From Cyanophora paradoxa (Eukaryota > Glaucocystophyceae > Cyanophorales > Cyanophoraceae), in assembly GCA_004431415.1 (NCBI GenBank), contig QPMI01000596.1:1-64000 (forward strand): a stretch of 64,000 nt of DNA. The letters are read 5' to 3'. A model generated the notes under the pieces. It was not told the origin of the DNA and searched no databases. It saw only the letters and a list, made by a program, of their open reading frames with translations. This document shows positions 10,254 through 20,890 of the stretch, one piece after another (position 1 is the first letter of the stretch; every line of letters begins with the position of its first letter). The position numbers and the translations under genes were made by a program.

Positions 10254-12805
10254 TTCACGAAGACGACTTCACGCTAATCTCGACGGGCGGCGCCGACCTG
10301 TGCGTGATGCAGTGGAAGCACACATGGACGGGTATGCCACGGGACGAGGAGGAGGAGGACACAGAGATGCGCGTCAACTACAACACGGAGATGCAGAGCG
10401 GTGCCGACGACTTTGCAATTGGCATCGATGAGGGCAAGGACGAGCAGTTCGGCGCCGTCAAGCCGTGGGTCGGCACCATCAACGCCCTTGTACCGGATAG
10501 CTTCATGCCCGACCCGAAGCTGAAGCAGCCGCCGACCGACGAGCTGACGCTCGAATTTGTGCACGGGTACGCGCACACGACGCCCGCCACAACCTCTTCT
10601 ATCTCGGCCCGAAGGACGACGGGAACGCGAGCGAGATCGTGTACCACGCCGCGGCACTCGGCATCGTGTATGACAAGGGAACGCACACGCAGAAGTTCTT
10701 CCAGGGGCACGACACAACATTCTCTCGCTGGCCCTGCACCCCGACGGCCACACAATCGCGACGGGCCAGGTCGGCAGGAAGGCGCCAATCAACATCTGGG
10801 ACGCGCGGATCCCCGAGAAGCCGATCGCGACGCTCCAGGGCCACCAGCGGGGCGTGCCGTGCCTCTCCTTCAGTCGCGACGGGGCTCATCTCGTGTCGGT
10901 CGGCCTGGACGACAACCACATGGTCATCGTGTGGGACTGGAAGGCCAAGAAGAAGCTGGGCGAGAACAAGGGCGGGCCCGACCGCGTCTTCAACGTCGAC
11001 TGCAGCCCGCACGCCGACGGCGAGTTCATCACGACTGGCGCCAAGCACATCAAGTTCTGGAGCGGAGGGCCCGCCAGGCCTGCCGGCAAGCTCGGCTCGG
11101 TCAAGGGCAAGGGCATGACCGACCAGAAGGCCTACCACGCCGTCGCCTGGCTTGACGCCTGTGCGCCGATCCCTCTCGCCTGCCGTGCGCGCGCCCTGAC
11201 TGACCGATCGTGACCGCCACGGCCGTCCATGCGCCGCAGCGACGGTGGTGGCGGGCACGACGGACGGCGCGCTGTACAAGTTCGTGGGCGGCACGGCCAC
11301 AGAGGCGATCCCGCGCACGAGGGCCCCGTCTTCGCCTGCACGTCACGCCCGATGGCTCCAAGGTCTGATTTCGTGAATTTCGGCCGCCGCGTTTAGCTTC
11401 AATCGCTGAAAAAAGGGCGCGCAGCTGCTCTCGGGTGGCAAGGACGGCGCGATCTGCGTCTTCGCAACGCAGGACCTGGGCTCGGGCTCGACCCCTGCGA
11501 AGCGCATCGACCTGAACAAGCAGCTCTCGTCCGACCCGACGGCCTCCGTCACGGCGCTGGCCCCCGCACTGCGGGCACTCAGCGTGAAGGGCAACAAGTG
11601 CTTGGCGGGCCTCATGAGCTCGACAATCGTCGAGGTGGACATCCGCTCGGGCTCCGTCTCGACGCTTCTCGCGGCGCACGGCGCCTCAGGTACCCGCATG
11701 GGTAAGGCCGCCGACTACCAGGGCGAGATCTGGGGCCTTGGCATCGTGCGCCCGCCTTTCCCTCCCGGCCCACTCCTGTCCCGTCCGCATCAGACAGGCC
11801 TCCGGATCCGCCGGCGCCGCGCAGCACCCGAGCAAGAACGAATACGTCACGTGCTCGGACGATTGCCTGCTCCGGTTCTGGGACGTGGCGAGCCGCAAGT
11901 GCACCAAGGCGATAAGGCTAGAGGCGCCAGGCCGCTCGGCGTGCTTCTCGCCGGACGGCGCCCACGTTGCCGTCGGGCTTTACACGGGCGATCTGGAGGT
12001 CTTCGACGCGCGGCGGGGCGAGCGGATTTGCAAGCGGCCGACGGGCGCCGGCAAGATCGCCAAGGAGGAGCTGGGCGAGCTAAAATACAGCCCGGACGGC
12101 AAGTACCTTGCCGTCGGCTCGAGTGACAACGGCATCTACGTCTTCTCCGTCGTCAAGGACTACAAGCTCGCCGGGCGCTGCAAGGGCCACTCGTCGTACG
12201 TGCGGCACCTCGACTGGAATGAGGGCAGCACGGCCATCCAGAGCGACTGCGGCGCCTACGAGCTGCTCTTCTGGTCCATCCCCTCCTGCAAGCAGAACTC
12301 GAAAGCCAGTTCCTTCAAGAACGAGAAGTGGGCCACGCAATCCTGCGTCATCGGCTGGCCCGTCCAGGGTGCGCCACGCCGCATCTCCCGTCCCCTCCTC
12401 CCTCCCCCCCCCCCCCCCCCCCTTCGAATCCCCCCTAGGCCTCCTCCCCCCTTCCCCCGAGAAGTCCGAGCTCACCCGAAGCCGTATGCAGGCGTCTTCG
12501 AGCCCGGGATGGACGGGCTCGACGTCAAGTCCGTTGACCGCTCGAACAACGGGAAGCTGCTCGCCATCGCACCAACTTCCGCTATGTGGCTCTGGCGCAG
12601 TACCCCTGCCTCACCGACGACGTGCGCCCGTTCAGACGCGCTCGCCTCGGAGTCAACGGCGCTGATGGCGCCTCACAGAGCCAGCGGAAAAAGTACAAGG
12701 GCCACTCGGAACACGTGACGAACGTGCGCTGGACGCCGCGGGACGATTACCTCATCTCGACCGGCGGCGCCGACCTCTGCGTCATGCAGTGGAGTCGGCT
12801 AAAGG
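10254..12805 (+). CDS. EMAP-like WD40 repeat coding region (5' exons not in window)
   Basis: The host gene resumes at a 3' splice site (CTCTCGCGCAG, ending 10253). Exons encode an EMAP/EML-type beta-propeller: ISTGGADLCVMQW, a HELP-like segment (DELTLEFVHGY, then AHDARHNLFYLG), SLALHPDGHTIATGQVG, INIWDA, VTCSDDCLLRFWD, YSPDGKYLAVGSSDNGIYVF, VFEPGMDGLDVKSVDRSNNG, and a second DDYLISTGGADLCVMQW near 12745-12790. EMAPs bind microtubules or act as scaffolds. Introns fit at 11,161-11,231, about 11,750-11,826 and about 12,370-12,489. Single-base frame breaks occur near 10,570, 10,710, 11,310 and 12,570; these could be sequence errors or real damage. The last exon can be read to a stop at 12984 or spliced in frame to the LRR exon at 12979. 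Confidence 0.8.
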
Positions 12806-12978
12806 GTGACCGCACCTCTTCGCAATTGGATGCCGAGTCTCAGCGGGCTACTTCGCAAATCGGTTTTTCCGGATCCGGACCCGGTACCGGTGCTGCAAAT
12901 CGGGTCTTAAGCTTTGAAAGTGAGCTCCAGCCCATTCAGTCTTTCTCAAAGGCCGCATTTGAATTCGACGGCCCGCAG

Positions 12979-14990
12979 CCATAGACGACAGCTGGATCTC
13001 CACTGAGGGCAGGCTGAGCCTGGCGAACGAGGGGCGGACGGAGTGGCCAACGGCGAAGATCGCGGCGGCGGGCCCCGAGAACATTAGAGTGCTCGACCTC
13101 AGCAGAAACCAGCTCACGAGCATCCCGGGGGCGGAGCTCGCCAAGCTGACGAACCTGGAGGTGCTGCGGTTGGACAACAACAAGTTGACGGCGCTGCCGC
13201 CCGAGATCGGCCGCCTCGCGACGTTGAAGGAGCTGTACGTGCGCGACAACCAGCTGACGGTGCTGCCGCCGGAGATCGGCCGCCTCGCCGCCCTGGAGGC
13301 GCTGAGCGTGATCGACAACAAGCTGGCGGCGCTGCCGCCGGAGATCGGCCGCCTCGCCGCCCTGAAGGAGCTGGGCGTGAGCGGCAACCAGCTGACAGCG
13401 CTGCCGCCGGAGATTGGCTGCCTCGCGGCATTGAAGAAGCTGGACGTGGGCGGCAATCAGCTTACAGCGCTGCCACCGGAGATAGGGCAACTGACGAATC
13501 TGCAGGAGATGGATGTGAGCAGTAACCAGCTGACGACGCTGCCGCCGGAGGCTGGGCGCCTCGCCGCCCTGCAGTGGCTGAACGTGGGCAGCAACCAGCT
13601 AGAACAGTTGCCGTCGGGAATATGGGAGCTCGCACAACTGCAAAAGCTGTACGCGAACGGCAACCAACTGAAGGCGCTGCCACCGGAGATTGGGCGCCTG
13701 AAGCGTTTGCAACAGCTGTGCGTGGATTTCAACCAGCTGAACGCGTTGCCGCCGGAGATCGGGCACCTCGCGGCCCTGCGGGAGTTGAGCGTGAGCAACA
13801 ATGAGCTAATAACGCTGCCTCCGGAGATGGGGCGCCTCGAGAACCTGGAGCAGCTGTATCTGAAGGCCAACCCCCTCACGGCCATGCCCCAGCACACTCG
13901 GGAATCTGGGCCCTCCGCCCTCGCGCACCTTCGCGCCCTCGCCCTCGCTGTTGACGTCGCGCCGAGCTCGAGCTCTTCTGCACCTCAGCACCCTATCCCG
14001 CAACAGACATCTGCAAACGAAAAGGAGTGGGACTGCTTTGTGAGGTGCGCGGCTGCCAGTTCTTTCGAATTCCCAAAAGTTACTCGCAATCGTGCCCTGA
14101 CACGTACCTGTACATATATATGAATGTACATGTACATTACAGTTACGCTCACGTTGATTCGGAGCGCGTGATGCGCTTTGTTGATCGTATTTCCAAAGAA
14201 GGCTTTTCCGTCTGGTGCGTAGCCCATGGCCAATATTAATTGCAATATCTGTATATAGACGTTAACAGTTTCCTGACTATCGCATAGGACCGATCTGATG
14301 CTTCTACCGGGACGCAACTGGGCCAAAGTACGATCTGCCCTCGCGATCGCTCCTACGAATTTTATCCATCCCTCACGATCACACGTTTGCCGCCAGGACA
14401 TTGCCATTGCAATTGCTCGGAGCCGCACCTTCCTCCTATTCATCTCTCCCGCGTACCTCGCATCCGTGAATTGTATGGACGAGCTCGAGGTAAATCATTG
14501 CTCTTCGAATTCCAAATCTATATATATATATAGTTTGGATCATTCCAATCATTGCAAAGTTTGGATATATATATGCATATGCATGCACCTCTCTTCGAAT
14601 TCTGACGCGCATGCACGTGCAGTACGCGCACCAAGTTGTTCGTCCTCGCCCTGCAAAATACCCCATCTGGCTCTGCCCGGAAAAATCCGTGAAGGTTGAA
14701 GAAGACATGAGCATGTACGTATTTGTATATATATAAAATATAATATACACATGATCTCTACCTTAATATAAATGTTGCCACCCATCTGATCGATATCGCG
14801 ATCGACATTCGCAGGATGCTGGTTCGAGCCAACTGGGCGCGTCCCTTCTTCTTCACCCCAGCTATAAAAATCTCCTCCTGTCTTCTCGCTGACTGCGCCT
14901 CTTCTATAATCGCAGGTGACACAGCAGGTTGAGGCAGAGGCGATTGACTTCCTCATCCGCGGTCTCCGGAAGAACCTCCGTGGCTTGTAA
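12979..14990 (+). CDS. LRR - TIR domain coding region (likely 3' part of the WD40 gene)
   Basis: The first exon begins after GCCCGCAG (12978) and encodes IDDSWISTEGRLSLANEG and then twelve 23-residue LRRs of the LPPEIGRL type (about 13085-13900). It has no in-frame ATG between the upstream stop (12960) and repeat 7, so it needs an upstream exon. A TIR domain follows, spread over short exons joined by GT-AG introns: 14045-14142, 14215-14287, 14328-14396, 14490-14622. It shows DCFVSYAH, ISKEGFSVW, LLPGRNWAK, SRTFLLFISPAYL and CMDELE. The Glu in CxxE (codon 14481-14483) aligns with the catalytic Glu of SARM1-type and plant TIR NADases. The last exon encodes AEAIDFLIRGLRKNLRGL and ends at TAA 14990. 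The exon structure between 14714 and 14925 is uncertain. Confidence 0.8.
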
Positions 14991-16428
14991 CATGAAGGCT
15001 TACGACTCGCGATCACAAGGCTTTCACTCTCGTAGTTCTCCCGGGTCCCGTTTTCGCTCTCGTGGTTCTCCCGTTTTGTTTGAGTTTCTGAGCTAGTGGG
15101 GAATCAATGAATTCGAAGATTGGCGAACCCCACGGGCCCTTGAAAAGGTGACTAGAACCTCTTCGGATCAAGGCTCCTGAACTATCCCAGAGACCCCACA
15201 ATGAAATAACAAAGCACCAACCTCGGGCTTCCCAAGAGCAGCGAACTGCCCGTCCCAGTTATGGCCGTGCTTCCCAACCAAGCCAGGGAAGTCGGCCGCA
15301 AAGGGCGGAGTCTTGTTATTGACAGAAGATCCCTTGGAGTCTGACATTTTGAGCCTAAAAACGCGGGTTTTGATCAGCACCAAGATTCACAAGAATCAGG
15401 GGAAGGGATCGTAGGAATCAGACTCAGGGCACCAGATGAACGTGAAGTGCCTCAGGTGGTGAACGCGTCGACACCGAGCTCGCTGCAGCTTTGCAGCGAT
15501 CCGGTGCGCTCCTTAAAGTGAGCCCGAGCTGCGAAATCTGCCGGTTTAAGATTTGGCCCAATCATCCGACCGGGGTACACCCTTCAATTACCCGTCGCCC
15601 GAAAAAGACGTCCGGCGACCAATCACCACGCTGGGTTTCAGCCAATGGTCACGCACTGATTCCGATCCTAGTGAGGCTGCAGCCTGCAGCTGCAGCCTGC
15701 GACCGGCAGCTGCTGCAGAGGCTGCCACGTGCAAGACCTGGCACTGCGGTCAGCCGCCGCAGTGCCGCCGTAGACCGGCGCTGCCCGGTAGTACTCGACG
15801 ACTACCTGCTGGCCATGTAGCTCGATGCTGATAGATACGCCGTTACCCTCGATGCCGTTATCAATCTCGAGACTCGAGGATCGGAGTCTGCACCAGCTTC
15901 AAGCCGACTCGAGCTTATCAGGCTCGTAAAGATAATTGCGTCTATTTGTTTTTTTGGTGAATTACCGGCCACAGTCTCTAGACACCAGCACTGCGGGGGC
16001 TGCCCAGTCTAGCTTCTTGAGCTAGTTAGCTATATTAGTGCACGCATAGTATTCCGATTCTCTGTGCCACGTTGTGGCCTACCCATACCCGTTGCTGCCT
16101 GGCTTAAACCCTAGGCTAGCCTACGCGGTAGTACTGCGTGCAACGCCAAACCTTCGAAAGCTTCACACCTCGATTATTCCGTACGTGAGGCTTGATAACT
16201 GAAATATAATATTCAGTCGAAAAAGCAATCCGGGTACGGCCATACGGCCTTAACACCCTTCAATTTCATTTATCTACGCCCTTCGCGCGCCATTTGTGGC
16301 CTAGACGTCGACGTTGACCATACCATTTCTTTGCATGATCGCTGAATCGCTCTACGGTCTTTAAATTTCATATTAATAGCCACGTTCTCTCTAGATCTGA
16401 ACTCAAACTCTACGAGAGCGGTCTGATC
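14991..16428. other. Intergenic region with little coding signal
   Basis: Mostly unremarkable. A minus-strand frame at 15168-15347 starts with ATG 15345-15347 (MSDSKGSSVNNKTPPF) and could be the first exon of a minus-strand gene, with a possible GT donor after the GKPE codons. There is no second exon I can identify. 15,670-15,740 is rich in CTGCAG palindromes. CTAGCTAG and similar short palindromes are scattered. Confidence 0.45.
15168..15347 (-). CDS. Possible first exon of an unknown minus-strand gene
   Basis: ATG at 15345-15347 opens a frame with normal, non-repetitive composition (MSDSKGSSVNNKTPPFAADF start, then GKHGHNWDGQFAALGKPE). A GAG/GTTGGT step just after GKPE would serve as an intron donor. 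It lies downstream of the TIR gene in the opposite direction, so the two would converge. No family recognised. Confidence 0.3.
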   Translation of the reverse strand: MSDSKGSSVNNKTPPFAADFPGLVGKHGHNWDGQFAALGKPEVGALLFHCGVSGIVQEP

Positions 16429-18922
16429 ATGACCTGCCTTGGCCTCGGGGGCCGAAACCGGACCCAGAGTGCAGAAGCGTACGCAACACGAGCTTCTGCC
16501 CTCGCATAACGTCACCTCTGCGACCGCTACTCCCCGGGGCCCGGGGGGAAGACGAGGAGCAGGGGGAGGAGGAGGAGGAGGGGGGCCCCGCGGCCCGCCC
16601 CTTCCAACGCTTCTCCCTACCCCCCCGCCCCTCCCCCCACCCGTTACTCCCGAGCCCTCTTCCCCGTTCTTTTCAGGTACCCGATCGCGAGGAGGTCGTC
16701 TCGTCGGCTGGGTCCCGCTCCGGATCCGCCGCCGCCCCGGCCCGGGGTGGTGGCGGCTCTGGAGTCGGCCCTGTCCCCGCAGACCCCCGGGGCCCCCTCC
16801 GAGGTCCGTTTCCCCCGCTTCGTCCGCGTTTCCCGCTTTTTTAGAGCTGTCTAACCAATCCGAACAGCCGGCGAAGTCGCCCAAGACCCCCGGCGCTGCT
16901 TCCGAGGTCCGAACCCGCGCTCCTACCCCCCTCCCGCCGTCCTTTCGTCCGCTTGACGTCACGCTCGCTTCAGGCCTCCGCGGGCGCCGCGTCCCCTGCG
17001 CACGCCCCCGCCCCGCCCCAGGTCCGCCGCCCTTCCCCCTATCCCCTCCGTCCCCGAGTGATTTTCGGCGCAGGAGCTGTTCCCCGACGCCGGCCCGGCG
17101 GCGGCGCCGGCGCCGCGGCCCGCGCCGGCCGCCCGTGCGTTCGACGAGAGCCAGGACGAGTCCATACAGGTCATCTATTTTAAGACCAGATCGAATCTTA
17201 TCGGGAGAGCCTGAGGGGGCTTCTTTTTCGCCGCAGGAGTCGATGGAGTCTCTGCCGGCCGAGCCGCCCGTCCGCACCTCCGCAGGCCCCTCCCGCCAGG
17301 AGCTCGCCGAGCGCGTCGCCGCGGTACCCCCTTCCCTCTCTGATTTTGGAGCACGGTTCTGAGGGGTACGCGCGCTTTCGTTCGGCAGGCGCTGGAGGCG
17401 CAGCTCCTCCGCGAGACCGCCACGGGTACCCGGGCCGAATGGGGGGGAGGAAAGGGGGTAGACTCTGACTTTCGGCGCAGTCATGTACGTGAAGGTCTGC
17501 GAGGTGCACCACCCGGAGGCCGTACCCAATTTTTTGCAAGTCCCGCCGCCACGCCGGTTCGAATCCCTCCGGTACGACAAAAAGGCGTGGGGATCTCATT
17601 TCTCGTACCCCCGCAGGGTCTTCGGGGCCCTCGTCCCCTGGCGATGCCCCCTCTTCCCCCGCCTCTTCCGTCGCCTCCTCCCTCGCTTCCCCCCCCGCCC
17701 GCGGCGCCCCGCCCTCGGCGCCCACCCCGGAGCCCCCCTCCCCGCCCTCGGCGTCCCCCGAGCCCGCGCACCCGTCCCCGGGCCGGGCGGAGGCGAAAGA
17801 AGGGGCGACGCCGTCCGCCCCCGCGCTGCCCTCGCTCCCCGGGCAGAAGCCCAAGCCCCAGTCCGCGCCGGTATCCCCCGGCATGCCCCAGTCCTCCCTC
17901 CTCCGCTCCGCCGTCCGAACCGACTCCGAACACGCGTCCGCCTTCCTCCGAAACGTGCGCTCGTCGTACCCCTCGCCGGCCCCATTTCTTCTTCCCCCGG
18001 CCCCGCTCAACCCGCGCGCCGCAGCTGCTGGCCTCTCCCGCGCCGGCGGCGGCCGGCGGGGTACGGTGGCGTCGCGCCTGCGGCAGGCGCTGGAGAGGGG
18101 TCTACCCCCGCGGCCGAGAGCCTGGCGGCGTTCCTGTCGGACGGCGCGTTCGACGCGGCGCAGCGGCAGACGGCGCGGGAGGAGGAGGGCGGGCCGGGGC
18201 GGACGCCGCCGCGCAGCGCGCCGCCGACCGCCTTCTCTACGACGCCGCCCGCGCTGCCGTCCTCGAGATGCTGGGCGGCAAGGCCGCCGGGCCCTCCCCT
18301 GGGGCCCCGCATCCCTCCCCCCGCCGCCGGGCGCGGCCGGGCCGCACGGCCTCGCTCCCGCCCCTCCCCGCCAAGCCAGACCGCCCTCGCCGCCCTCGCC
18401 GGCCCCCGCAGCGCCGCCCCCGCCGCCACCCTCCGCGCCTCCGCGTACCGGTACCCCCCGTCCCCATCTCCCTCCACCTCCCATCGCCGAGTACCCCCGC
18501 AGGCCGCCGCCGGGCGCGAAGGACGCGGACGTGTCGGCCGAGCTCCAGCGGCGCGTGGCTGCGCTGCTCGACGGGGCGCCGGCGCCGGCGCCGGCGCCGG
18601 CCGCCGCAGCTTCGGCCGCCCGGGCGCCCCCCATACCCCTCGCGAGCGAGGGCCCCGCCTTCGGCGCAGCCGTCGACGTCGACGCCGCCATCCGCGAGGT
18701 CAGATCAGATCCGACCCGATCTGATCTAATCTGATCTGATCTGACCTGATCTGAGCACAGGACGCGGCGGACGAGGAGGAGTGGGAAGACACGGCGCTGG
18801 ACGCGGCCGCCGTGCAGGTCCGGGCCCCACCCCAGGCCACGCGCTCTAGATCTAGATTGAGCGCAGCCGCGAGCGCCGAGAAGCTAGAGCCTTTCATGCT
18901 CTTCGATGCGAACCGCTCCTAG
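16429..18922 (+). CDS. Ala/Pro/Ser-rich protein of unknown function, multi-exon
   Basis: A series of exons separated by short introns: LSNQSEQPAKSPKTPGAASE; ASAGAASPAHAPAPPQ; an exon ending ARAFDESQDESIQ; an exon including AGPSRQELAERVAA; ALEAQLLRETAT; MYVKVCEVHHPEA; a long Pro/Ser exon with LPGQKPKPQSAPVSPGM and SEHASAFLRNVRSS; an exon with VSAELQRRVAALLDG; and DAADEEEWEDTALDAAAVQ. Introns include 17324-17388 (GTACCCCC...GGGGTACG...CAG) and 18699-18760, which is made of TGATC repeats. The protein would be largely disordered with a few short helices. Start (ATG 16429 is one option) and end (TAG 18920-18922 is one option) are uncertain, and it might be the N-terminal part of the downstream cyclase gene. 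The long minus-strand open frame here is a GC-composition shadow. Confidence 0.45.
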
Positions 18923-20890
18923 ATCATGCACTATAGCTAGTACTAGCAAGCCTTTCTAACTCTAGCGGCCTTTCCTGCCCGGCCGGGGTGCCGCTCGAGC
19001 GTTCTAGCTATAGTTTACATTTAGCCGAGCGCTGACGCGGCGCGGGCCGGGGCAGGCGGACTCGGGAGGTGGCGGAAGCGGTGCTGGAGGCGGCGGTGGC
19101 GGACCTATCACCGAAAACCATGGCTCCCCCACTCAGGCGAACCTCCCATATTGAGCGACCCATGGCCGGCACCTAGCTAGCACCTTCGGCTAGATAGATG
19201 ACCGGTCGGAAGGGCGCGTCACGTAGAACATTGATACATGTGCCGTGGTGTATCAATGCGACGTCCACTTTTGCAAAAAAAAAGGCGGCGGTGGCGGACA
19301 CGGCGCGGGCGCTCGCCGCGCTCGCCGCCCGCCGCCGCGCCCGCCGCGCCATCGGCCGCGCCCGGCCGGCAGCTGCAGGTAGCTAGATCGGCGGCCAAGC
19401 GGGCGCGCTCGGCGCGGGGTTGGCGCCACTCGCCGCCCGCCGCCGCGCCCGCCGATCTATCGGCCGCGGCCGCCCCGGCAAGTAAGGTAGCTGCAGCTGG
19501 ATGCAATTGCTGTGCGCGCGGGTACAATGAAATTCACACGGATGGGGGTACCAGTGTGCTGAAGCCTCCAAGCTTGCGGAGCGGACCGAGCGCCGAGCGG
19601 TACCGGACCACCGGGACCAGTACTACCGCCAGTCTCAGGCTACCGGTAACGTACGCGTTATACCGAACTTATACGTTAACTTCGCGGTAAGTCGGCGGTA
19701 ACCGGTTGAACTGGGGACGAAGCGGCCAGAATGGAACGAAGCTTGGATGGATCGATATCTTTGATTGTCTCGGAATTTGGGAGTCGGAAATAATTTAACA
19801 CACTGACAGAAGAATTGTCACGGACTCACCGCGAGTGACCCCCCAGTGGCCCCACTGAGTCGGCAGTGACTCGGCAGAGAGTCGGCACTGACCCGATCGC
19901 GAGTACTACCGGTACCGTAGTCACGCCGCACGCGGGCGGCGCGCGCGGCCGCCGGCGGGCCCGGCCGGCGGGCGGACGTCACTGGATGAGTTTTCATCAC
20001 ATTCAGGATGATTCAGCACATTCATGAGTTGACTGGCACAGTCACTGATCAATGATCATGAGTCTGGCAGTGAGCTGCGGAGCCTGCGGAGTCAGTGCGG
20101 ACCTGCTCGGTTGCTGGTACCGGGTAGGCTATAGCTAGTAGTAGCTTCCATTGGAGCTTGGAAAATAACTGCCAGTTAAAGCTATATATATACATTAATA
20201 TTTAGATTATATATTGAATTCGAATTCGAACAAAGGCAATTAATTAAATTCCGTCGACGTCGACGTCGACGTCGGTCCGCCGCCGAACTTCGGAACCGCC
20301 GACCGTCCGACGGTCGGACTCGCGGGACGCGGGCCGGGGCGCCGCGGCCGCCGCCGGCGCCGGCCGGCGCCGCGCCGGCCCGGCGGCCCCGCCGGCCCGG
20401 CGGGCCGGCGCCAGCGCCAGAGTCGGCCGGACGCAACTTGGCAATTGTAATTGCAATTTGCAACGGGCGGGGTAGTATATTTAACTATGTTACCATAGTA
20501 CATGCACAGGAAGCAGCTAGCCATCGCCCATAGGGCGCGGCGCTGGTGCGCGCGCGCGCTTCTCGCAGCGGCGTTCGCCCCCTTACGTCTCTGAGAGAGT
20601 CTACTAGCTCCATATATAGCCGGGCAGCGGTTTCTTTTCACGTGTACGGAGCCACGAATCTTCGGCCGCAGCGCTGCGTGTACGTAGGCCGGCGAGGCGC
20701 GTAATCATTGCGCTCCCCGCGGCCCACGGCGGGCGCTGGCATCGAGGCTCAGCGGCTGGAGGCGGCAGCAGCTCGCTGTAGGCCGGCCCATGGCTGAAGC
20801 GCGACGAGTCTATCAGCACACCGAAGCGTCCTTGCGCCGCACCGTTGCATTTTAGCGGAGCAGCGCGCTGCGGGGCGGCCTCCTGGAAGC
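18923..20890. other. Region without a clear gene; exon-like duplicates and repeats
   Basis: Short stretches resembling coding sequence occur at 19,060-19,115 (GGTGGCGGAAGCGGTGCTGG) and 19,285-19,375 (AVADTARALAALAARRRARR). They share a GGCGGCGGTGGCGGA string, and the segment 19,310-19,380 is partly copied at 19,400-19,480. 19,830-19,900 repeats CAGTGACTCGGCAG. 20,255-20,272 is (GTCGAC)n, and 20,330-20,420 is a GGCGCCGGCC-rich palindromic block. I cannot assemble a gene here. Confidence 0.4.

Noticed and set aside
10205-11155. Open frame starting at 10205 as the gene start
   Set aside because: The ATG falls in the inverted repeat/intron. The C-rich tract and CGCGCAG acceptor at 10253, plus the mid-propeller sequence after it, show that this is an internal exon.
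13089-13091. Codon 13089 as start of the LRR protein
   Set aside because: It is GTG inside the first repeat; the reading frame continues upstream to a 3' splice site without any ATG.
16270-17580. Minus-strand open frame of 436 codons
   Set aside because: Composition follows the opposite strand's exons and it crosses clear plus-strand GT-AG introns.
17198-18691. Long minus-strand open frame (497 codons)
   Set aside because: Gly/Arg/Ala-rich shadow of the plus-strand Pro/Ala exons; no start context, domain or splice pattern of its own.
18700-18765. CRISPR-like short repeats
   Set aside because: The TGATC units are a simple microsatellite without spacers.
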